A stretch of DNA of 47,538 nt, from contig JBBHKE010001053.1 in the NCBI GenBank assembly GCA_037447655.1, forward strand, positions 99,105-146,642. The letters run 5' to 3'. This DNA is from Zygnema cylindricum. Its lineage: Eukaryota; Streptophyta; Zygnematophyceae; Zygnematales; Zygnemataceae. A model generated the notes under the pieces. It did not search any database. It saw only the letters and a program-made list of their open reading frames with translations, and was not told the DNA's origin. The first letter of the stretch is position 1. Each line of letters starts with the position of its first letter. Shown one piece after another: positions 33,093 to 47,538 of the stretch. The translations under genes were made by a program, and so were the position numbers.

Positions 33093-34960
33093 CCTCTATT
33101 GGACGCCAAACTCCAATTACTACCTCAACAACCCAAACATGGTAGATGGTGCACCTCGTGAGGTGTGATGCACTCGCATGTGTTGCTCACGCAGTTTGAC
33201 CTTTCAATCCCTCGCCAACCACGAAGTTAACAGTTTAAGCCATTTGGGCTAATTATCGCTCCGCATTTGCTAAAGTTTTGCATTATACTGAATCATGTAA
33301 CCCCCATAGGGCAGTTTCATCTTGACTATGTTAATTTAGTTAAATCTTTGGTGAGGTCCCTCATCTTACAATCGAGGACCATCTAAATGGTATACATTTT
33401 ACCCAATATTTTCCTCCATACAGTCCATCACCATGTAATATGTTGTTTCGGGTGTCTTTTCAATTGGCTTAGGGACAGACTCCACCCACAATTAACCAAT
33501 TTCGACACCAACACGCCTTGCTGTTCTCTAAAATTTTTGTCTTACCGCTTTGCGACTAAGATATCTATTGCCGCAAAGCTAAATAAATGTGTTTACAACT
33601 TCAAATGTCTTTCCATAATCGTTTTGCCCGCATTACTTTAATGTCTCGACGAGGATAGGTGATCAGGCGATTGCGCATAGTTTAATGAAGACCCTTGCAC
33701 CTCAATTGGGTGGTTTTTCAAGTTTGTCTTATTAACGTTTTGAGCATGATTGGTCGTAATGCCATCTTCCACGAGCTCTGGCATAACTTCCCTTCCATCA
33801 ACGTAATTTTCGTTTTTGCTCGAATTTTTTTCTCTCAATCTATTTCGCGAATGGAATGCCCAATTGGGAGACGTGCCACCATTAGACTCACTAATTGGTA
33901 CTCGTGAAAGTGACCCTTTAGGAGCCTTATAATTTGTTGTAGTATACCTACGAGTTTTAAGGGCCACCATTATTGTTTATTTAAATTGTTCGTTCTCTTT
34001 GGTGGCGGACGCTCCACTTATCACTGGACCGTCGAACGAAATTGTTATTGTCTTTCATTTCTGTCCTCAACAACTTTATAAGATAAGTCTTATTGTAAAT
34101 ACTATAAAATGTGTCACGTGGTGCCTTTCGGTATACCATTGGATTGTCCTCTCTTTTTAGAATTTAATGTTTTTACTCCTTAAAAGGGTATGAAGAATGT
34201 AAATTCCCATATTGGAGCTTTTGAGTTTGTTCACTATTTTATCATGGATCCCCTGTTTTCTGACCTTTCCCACCGTGAAAACCTTCCAAAAAAATTGGAT
34301 TCACAGGTGGCCTTCAGTATCTTATCTCGTTATTTTCCAATATACCCTTTGTGTGTGATGCACACTTTACCTCCCAACACCTGTTTCATTTCCTCTCTTT
34401 TATCTTTTGATAATTGCTCCTCCACCATGGTATAATTGAACGACCAAAATGAGTCCGCTTTATAAAAAAGTTGATTTGCTACTCTCATTAGGGGGTTTTA
34501 GTTTGAATCATACGATCACCATATCGTTAAGCGCTTACCAAATGAGTCAAGCTTTGGTTACATTCATCGTCACTTTAAGGTTTTTTGTGAATGATACTCC
34601 TTTGTTGGCCTAGATGGTACCTAACCACGGAGGTTGATTACCATTGAAACAATCGTTACTATTCACTAGTTCATTCTTAAAGGTTGAGACCCATTATAAA
34701 GTTATTCCATTGTGTCCCTCCATCCCCAACATTCATTTACAATTGCAACGATATGTCGGATAAGGTATCGGTCGCCAAAATTATAAACTTGTTTGAGGTG
34801 TTTTCTATAGATGAAGTGTGGGGTCGACTTTAATCTTGTTAGAGGCTATAGGCCAGAGCTTGGCTTGTTGCTTCACCAATATTTGCCTTGTTATGCATGT
34901 CTTCTCCTCGATTGTATTTTGCATCTCTTACGTCTCGACTTTGCCTCAACCGTAGCTCTT

Positions 34961-35024
34961 AAACAAGCCCTGTAAAGTTCGTGGTTAGTCATAAACAAGC
35001 CCTGTAAAGTTCGTGGTTAGTCAG
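34961..35024. repeat. 32-bp tandem duplication
   Basis: AAACAAGCCCTGTAAAGTTC then GTGGTTAGTCAT occurs twice with a 32-base period; the last base of the second copy differs. Confidence 0.92.
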
Positions 35025-36463
35025 TTTATTAACAATGGGTCCATTTCTCCTGTTGCTTATAAGGTGGGGAGCGTATGACAACACACCATATGATTCCAAT
35101 GCAAATCGTTGTTGTGCGTAGCGAACCCAGATACACAATTAATCACGAATTGTCCTATGGTACGTGGCCCTCGTGTGGATCTTATGTTTTTACAAAAAGC
35201 GTATATAACACTAGGTGACGTGGTTCTTACGGCCTCTACATGATCCCATATTTCCTCACGCACAATTTTTCATATTAGTGTTGCGGCGTGAGCTGCAACG
35301 ACGCCCAAAGAACGCGACCACCCACACGAAACCCATCTCACAAGTTCATACGGCTTGTTTTGGAGAATTTTGGGACCTTATACTTTTATTTCGACAGCTT
35401 AGTATGATGTTGCGCCTGGGGGTCTTCCCAAGTTAAAGGTCCCCACCCTCATGTCAATTTTGTAGCGTCAACGTATCTCTATCACGAACACAACGGTGAA
35501 TGATGGTTAAGGACTGATTGACTTGCCACTTGGCGCATATAGATGATTTCTGTAAATACGACATTTACTGTGAAATTGTTATGGGGGTTTGGTCCGAATG
35601 CCCCATTTTCTCATTTGGAACCAATGTACGAATTCGTTTTTAGTGCTCCTATAATCTGACATTTGTTTTTATTTTTATTTTTTAGCTTTCAATTTCATGC
35701 TTTTAGTGTTTGCTAGTGTATTGTTTCTAATCCCTTTAGGATTTGCATCTCTTACCTTCAATGGTCGTCAACAATTTTACATTACATTCATGGTTTGTAC
35801 TTTGATGGTTTTAACATCGTATAAAATCTTACTCCTTTTTTAAAACAATAGCAAAGCATGTCACATGGAGGATGCTCTACGGCTTTGGTTATGAAATTCG
35901 AAGAATTGAAACCACTTAAATATTTTTTGTACTGTAGCGTTGGCGTCCTACCACGCGAATCGTCATCCATATGACCGTACATTATCCTTTTTCCTGAAAG
36001 ACAGTTCACACAGTCTAGCCGTTCACATATTCGTCCGGTCAGCCACGTGGTAAGACTAGCGGCTCGGAATGTGGCGTCAAGTTCAATACGATTTCATAAA
36101 GAGATGTTGCCATTCCGCGAAACGTTGTTATCGCGTTTTGGAAGAGACGTTAAACTCTTGACCTGCCCACGTTGGTCGGAACTGCTGCCATCCACAGATA
36201 CACGTGGAAATTAGTCCGATGTGGCAGATTGGGGCATTCAACGCCACAGATCAGCTACTGTAGCATTCGGTGAGACAACCAATCTCAAGCAAGACACGAG
36301 AGTCTCTTCGATTCCAACCACTCTTGCCTTGTGCTTACACGTATGATCTCGCCTCACTCGCAGAGCTTCGAGGCTGTGACTTGGATTGACTTCTAAACTT
36401 TTTGATTGACCGTCCGGACAGACTAAACATGGGCAATGAAGCTGACGACACACAACCATACAC

Positions 36464-36625
36464 CATGACTCGTTATTAGCGTTAAGATGTATAGCGTGGG
36501 TTTTAATTTAGCGATGATAACTCTAATTTTGATGTGAATGATCTGGAATTTTATTGACCGCTCAAGTTAGCATTAATGAAAAAGGGAAAAAAAATATTAA
36601 TGTTACTAACGCTAATTTTATGTTC
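36464..36625. mobile_element. Possible MITE family 2 relative
   Basis: ACTCGTTATTAGCGTTAAGA near the left and TTAATGTTACTAACGCTAAT near the right resemble the terminal core of MITE family 2 in opposite orientations. The interior is not clearly alignable. It lies in the upstream flank of SS2. Confidence 0.35.
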
Positions 36626-37284
36626 AGGGGCCAAAAACAACTGACACCAAATTAGACCAGATTTCCTTGACATTTCACAATCTTTGATCCATGAGGCTTG
36701 GATTTGTCGTTTTGCGTTTTGTCGGTTAGTGGTTCTGTGGATTCCAATAGAATAATCGGATCCAAGTGTCTAAAGCACCTACTACAGGATGCAAGAGAAT
36801 CGCCAGACGCGGCCGCGTGGAAATCAATGAGTCAGAAAAACGTACTTCATGACTCACCAAGGCAGGTCTGACTTTTTTTTTTCAGATTGGCCGTTAAGAA
36901 ATATAGTAAAAAACGAAGTTGAAGCCTGGAGGTTCCCTACAATGGCCCAAGTGAAAACTTTAATAGCCTACCCGAAATGCCACGATGGCATCTCCCTTTC
37001 ACTTGGTTGTAAGAGAGTTTTCGTACCACGGAAAGCACGCGAACAATTTTTCCAAGATACCACACTTTTAATCCGAGAGACTGCCGCAAACAGGGAAACC
37101 CGGCCCTAGTGCTATTAACCCTAATACCGATTCACTGTGTACCGGACTGGACTTAACTGAACCATCTTCTCATCCAACAGTAGTATTTGAACTTGCCGAG
37201 CTGCAAGCAACAACATTACAATAATAAGGTCACTTATTACCTCATAAGTTCCATTTTGTCGAATTAGGTTTTGCGCTTCTGATA

Positions 37285-44443
<7,159 letters not shown>

Positions 44444-44732
44444 AAATTGACCGCCCACTCGAAATTGTCCCTTCCTATTCATTCGTCTCACTTTCCTGTT
44501 TGTTGTTTTGGTTCGAGTCTTTCCTTTGTGCACACCTGCTCAAAGACACCATCTTCTTGGATGTGTCTGGGCGACCCTCCTCAAGCTATAAGAGAATTGG
44601 TTTGGTGCCGAATGAGGGGCGGCATTATGGTCTTGTTTGTCTCCCCTCCCTCTCGCTGTTATATACTTGCCAAAAAGGCCAAACAAGTGGGGTTTTTGTA
44701 TTCCTCGATGTGTTGTGAAAGCCGAGGACGAG

Positions 44733-44846
44733 GTGCATTGCATGAAACTGTGTGAAAGGTTTTATAGGCTAGCCACAACTTGTGAGGGTGTGCATTGCAT
44801 GAAACTGTGTGAAAGGTTTTATAGGCTAGCCACAGCTTGTGAGGGT
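44733..44846. repeat. 57-bp tandem duplication in the SS2 3' region
   Basis: GTGCATTGCATGAAACTGTG, then TGAAAGGTTTTATAGGCTAG and CCACAACTTGTGAGG, repeats with a 57-base period and almost no divergence. It starts about 290 bases after the SS2 stop codon and may fall in the 3' UTR. Confidence 0.92.
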
Positions 44847-46230
44847 GTCGAGGTCTTAGATTGTAGCGTGGTACATGTTTGTCTTATTAGCCATGGCATT
44901 AAGGCGGTGTAGGCGTTATGCTTATGCCGCATGTATGTTACAAAAGCAAAGGGTATTTCTGCATTTGTCAGACAGGTGCATGATTTTTTTTAGTGCATAA
45001 AGGTCGTTCTCATCATGAGAGTATCTTTTTTCAAGTGAATGTTGTGACGCCACAAAAATTAGTGGCTTAAGTTGAATTCCTGACCATTCCTTTGAGGTTC
45101 GTAGTTTTTTGTGTACCAAACATTATGTATTCATATGTTGGTTATGAAATCGATTTTTCTTTGTCCTAGCAACTTTTTTGCTTTCTTGTGTTTAAGTGCT
45201 GATGGAGTTCTTGTAAGGACAAAAAAGCAACAATGGTGATAATTATGTTTATGTTGATTGAATCTAGTGGGGAGTCTAGTCTATGGCGGTGCCTATGTGA
45301 CAATGATGTGATTTGTTTTCCGATGCATCCATGAAAAGATAGGATGATGTCGTGTAACACATGGATCAAGGAGTCATGGCATGGCAATGTTTACACTTTC
45401 ATTCAGCGACCGGGGCATTTAGAGTCATGCCCTGGGCAAACACTCAACGGCTCATAGCTAGTGTTTACCCTGTAATGAAACGCATCCTACTGCTTTGACT
45501 AGGAAAGCTGAAGTTTAATCGTCACAGGGGCGTCACACAAACAGGAAATTTCTCAATTTACACATTTTGAAAGTAAACAAGGAAGTGACTGTTGCCATAT
45601 GACAGTGAAGCCTAACGTAAGCAGTGTAGTCAAATTTGCAGACCCTATCTATGGGCATACCTTTTTGTACTCTGTGTGCTTGTCAACATCGTCTAATATC
45701 AACTTTGCTTTTTCCGATATAGCTATCCAAGGTCTACAAGTACGGCATGAATATCCGTACAAGTTGCAGGCTTGCAACCACAGTTGTTCGCCCTTCAAAC
45801 TCGCTACGCCTCAGCCGATTTTACTATCAATCGGGTTCAAACCACGAAGGGCTGACCAACGAGTGGACGTTGAAGATTTGAAGTTTGCGAACAGCTCTAT
45901 TCTTGGCTGTATTAGGGCGAACGTGCGCAGCAAGTTCCCTTTTCTTTGTCGTCTTCTGCGCCTGGATCAAATCAATGGATTCAGCATGAGTTTGCACGTT
46001 TGAATAACTGAATACGTACCTGACAGGTACAGTATTGTACTGTAATTTCACTCTGGAGTTTTTTACCCTCGTTGTGAGAGCAAATCGTACAGGTCGAACA
46101 ATTTTTTGGGTGAATTCACGTACGGTTTGCCCAAGACCTGTACGATTTTAACATTAGGGCAAATATTTCCAATATAACTGTCGCATGAATTGCTATCCTG
46201 AAAAAGCAAAATGAGTTGGCTCCATGCAGT
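44847..46230. other. Intergenic, no gene supported
   Basis: A 134-codon plus-strand frame (45,599-46,003) and a 74-codon minus-strand frame over it show no recognisable domain. Base composition matches the intergenic background. Confidence 0.5.
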
Positions 46231-46232
46231 GT

Positions 46233-46605
46233 CACGTCACGTGTGCGGCTGCCCACAAATCTCCCTGTCTTTCTCGTACTCACGTGACGTGACTGCTACG
46301 CACGGGAAGCATTTTTGATTTGCCACTACAGTACTGTACCTTTTCCAACTTCCATCCCTCCTGTCAAACTTAGGGTTTGTTTGGATTAGACTGGCGTTAC
46401 AGATTCCGCTGCCACGTGTCAATTGCTGACAGCTCCATTTCTTCACGTGATTTCTTGTTAAGTGACATTGGCACGTGACATTTTCCTTTCATTTGCCACG
46501 TGGCACACACTTCATCTTTTCTTGTTATGCAAGCAGCTCCTGCACCTGCGAGGCCACGTGGCAATACTCTCCGGAATTCCGGGCCTTCCGAGGAGGACGT
46601 GGCGC
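46233..46605 (+). promoter_or_regulatory. Dense CACGTG (G-box) cluster, probable promoter
   Basis: Seven CACGTG hexamers lie at 46,238, 46,281, 46,413, 46,444, 46,472, 46,497 and 46,555. There is also an additional CACGTC at 46,233 and GACGTGGC near 46,596. Several have GCCACGTG or CACGTGGC context, the form bound by plant bZIP and bHLH factors in light, ABA and stress responses. The cluster runs into the candidate first exon. Confidence 0.65.
46375..46395 (+). mobile_element. Isolated Tourist-like terminus
   Basis: TTA followed by GGGTTTGTTTGGATTAGAC resembles a PIF/Harbinger (Tourist) left end. No matching right end was seen in the window, so this may be chance or a solo end. Confidence 0.25.
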
Positions 46606-46659
46606 GTTTAGTGGAGGAGGTGGCGGGTGCGGAGGAAGGCCGGCAAGAAACGTGGCAAG
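46527..46659 (+). CDS. Candidate first coding exon of an unrecognised gene
   Basis: From ATG at 46,527 the frame reads MQAAPAPARPRGNTLRNSGP and SEEDVARLVEEVAGAEEGRQ, then ETWQ. It reaches a plausible donor (CAAG, then gtacgg) at 46,659 after 44 codons plus one base. The stretch is clearly more GC-rich than its surroundings and has an acidic, helix-prone second half. It sits directly behind the CACGTG cluster, as a first exon would. I do not recognise the family. No second exon was identified before the window end, which is filled with repeats. The start could be earlier, since the frame is open back to 46,500, but 46,527 is the first ATG. Confidence 0.4.
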
Positions 46660-46879
46660 GTACGGAAAGTACAGAAGTTAGTGTGGAGTGCATGTACGGA
46701 TTCTGAATGTGATTTCTTTTTTTTTTTGGCTGTTTGTGGAAGTCGTGAGGTGGCACTTTTGTCCTTCTGAAATTTTGGTTTTTTTTTTCTGGTCCTTTTT
46801 TTTTTCCCGGGAGATGCGCTTTTCTATGGAGTCTTTGTTTTTTGTTATGACATTGCGTCACGGTTTTCCTGTATTTTCT

Positions 46880-47110
46880 CAGAGGGAGTAGAGAGAGGGA
46901 GAGGGAGGAGTGAGTGAGAGGGAGAGAGAGGGGAGGAAGAATAAGAAAGGAGTGGGAGGACGCGAGGGGGATAGGTGTGAGGGAGTGGAAGACGGAGAGG
47001 GAGAAGTGGGAGAAATGGAGAGGAAAGGGGCAGTGAGGGAGAGAGAATTAGAGAGATTGGAGAGACGGAAGGGAGAAAAAAAAGGCACGAAGGGAACACA
47101 AGGAAGAGGG
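46880..47110. repeat. GA-rich purine tract
   Basis: Imperfect GGGAGA and GAGGGA repeats on the plus strand. The Glu/Arg/Gly-rich frames are artefacts. Confidence 0.88.
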
Positions 47111-47159
47111 GAAATGGAAGAGAAGGATTATGTGAGTGAGACAGACTAAGTGAGTGAAA

Positions 47160-47538
47160 CAAGGCGAAGGGAATGTTTTCCTCCTTCTGGTTCTTTTAAT
47201 TCCTTCTTTAATTTACCTTTGTCAGTTTCCCTTCCGATTCTTTGATTTTTCTTCCCGTTATCTTCAGTTTTTCCTCCAATTCTCTGTTTTTTCAGTTCTT
47301 CCTATTTCATTTCCAATTCCTTCAGTTTTTCCTTAGATTCTTTCTTTTCTCCTTCCTTTTCCTTCAGCTTTCCTTCCACTTTTCGAGTTTTCACTCTAAT
47401 TCTCAGGTTTTCCTCTAATCCTTTTTTCACCTTCCTTTCGACTTCCTTTTCCTTCCTCTTTTCTTTCTTAGATTCCTTTTTGACTTCCTTAACCTTTACT
47501 TTATCCTTCTTGACTTTTTTGTCTCTTAACCTCCTTTT
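47160..47538. repeat. TTCCTT-type pyrimidine tract to the window end
   Basis: Irregular TTCCTTT and TTTTCCTC units on the plus strand. If the 46,527 exon belongs to a plus-strand gene, this would be intronic. Nothing else is seen. Confidence 0.75.

Noticed and set aside
33638-33970. 110-codon minus-strand frame as a possible gag
   Set aside because: No zinc knuckle or capsid pattern and no neighbouring protease or polymerase motifs.
34100-34200. Peptide-like string containing VVPFGIP, suggestive of an RT motif
   Set aside because: Isolated; surrounding frames lack a YxDD-type motif or other RT blocks, so chance similarity is likelier.
45599-46003. 134-codon plus-strand open frame
   Set aside because: No recognisable domain, intergenic composition, and an equally open frame on the other strand.

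Overview
This is eukaryotic nuclear DNA from a streptophyte plant. The protein sequences and family content (plant-type EHD, plastid starch synthase II, tocopherol cyclase) fit a land plant or a charophyte alga. Introns are short to medium GT-AG introns, the background is AT-rich with long T and A runs, and CT/GA microsatellites and decayed transposons are abundant. Species cannot be fixed from sequence alone. The AT-rich, microsatellite-rich, retroelement-laden style suggests a non-seed plant or charophyte, but that is only an impression.

Layout. 1-3,420: AT-rich DNA with CT/GA repeats and copies of a long-inverted-repeat MITE. 3,424-8,875 (minus): a 5'-LTR-bearing, 3'-truncated Ty3/gypsy retrotransposon with frameshifts, stops and at least three altered catalytic residues. 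8,876-14,749: a patchwork of small DNA transposons, including a hAT-like element nested in a MITE and a PIF/Harbinger-like element with a duplicated right end, plus a 19-bp minisatellite. 14,750-17,435 (minus): the first four coding exons of tocopherol cyclase (VTE1). No later exon was found in the remaining 14.7 kb. 17,436-21,637: promoter, MITE, a PIF/Harbinger-like element and AT-rich DNA. 21,638-31,146 (minus): a complete 18-exon EHD gene encoding 551 residues. 31,147-37,284: mostly unassignable, probably decayed repeats, with a (TA)55 array. 37,285-44,443 (plus): a complete 8-exon starch synthase II gene encoding 794 residues. 44,444-47,538: a 57-bp duplication, a dense CACGTG cluster running into a probable first exon of an unrecognised gene, then purine- and pyrimidine-rich repeats.

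The three recognised genes are independent nuclear genes. VTE1 and SS2 both encode plastid proteins (tocopherol synthesis; amylopectin synthesis). EHD acts in endocytic membrane trafficking. I see no evidence for a gene cluster or a new multi-gene system. The most notable signals are the exon-4-truncated VTE1, long CT tracts immediately downstream of 5' splice sites in two genes, the CACGTG cluster at 46.2-46.6 kb, and related MITE and Harbinger-like families that include nested and tandemly rearranged copies.
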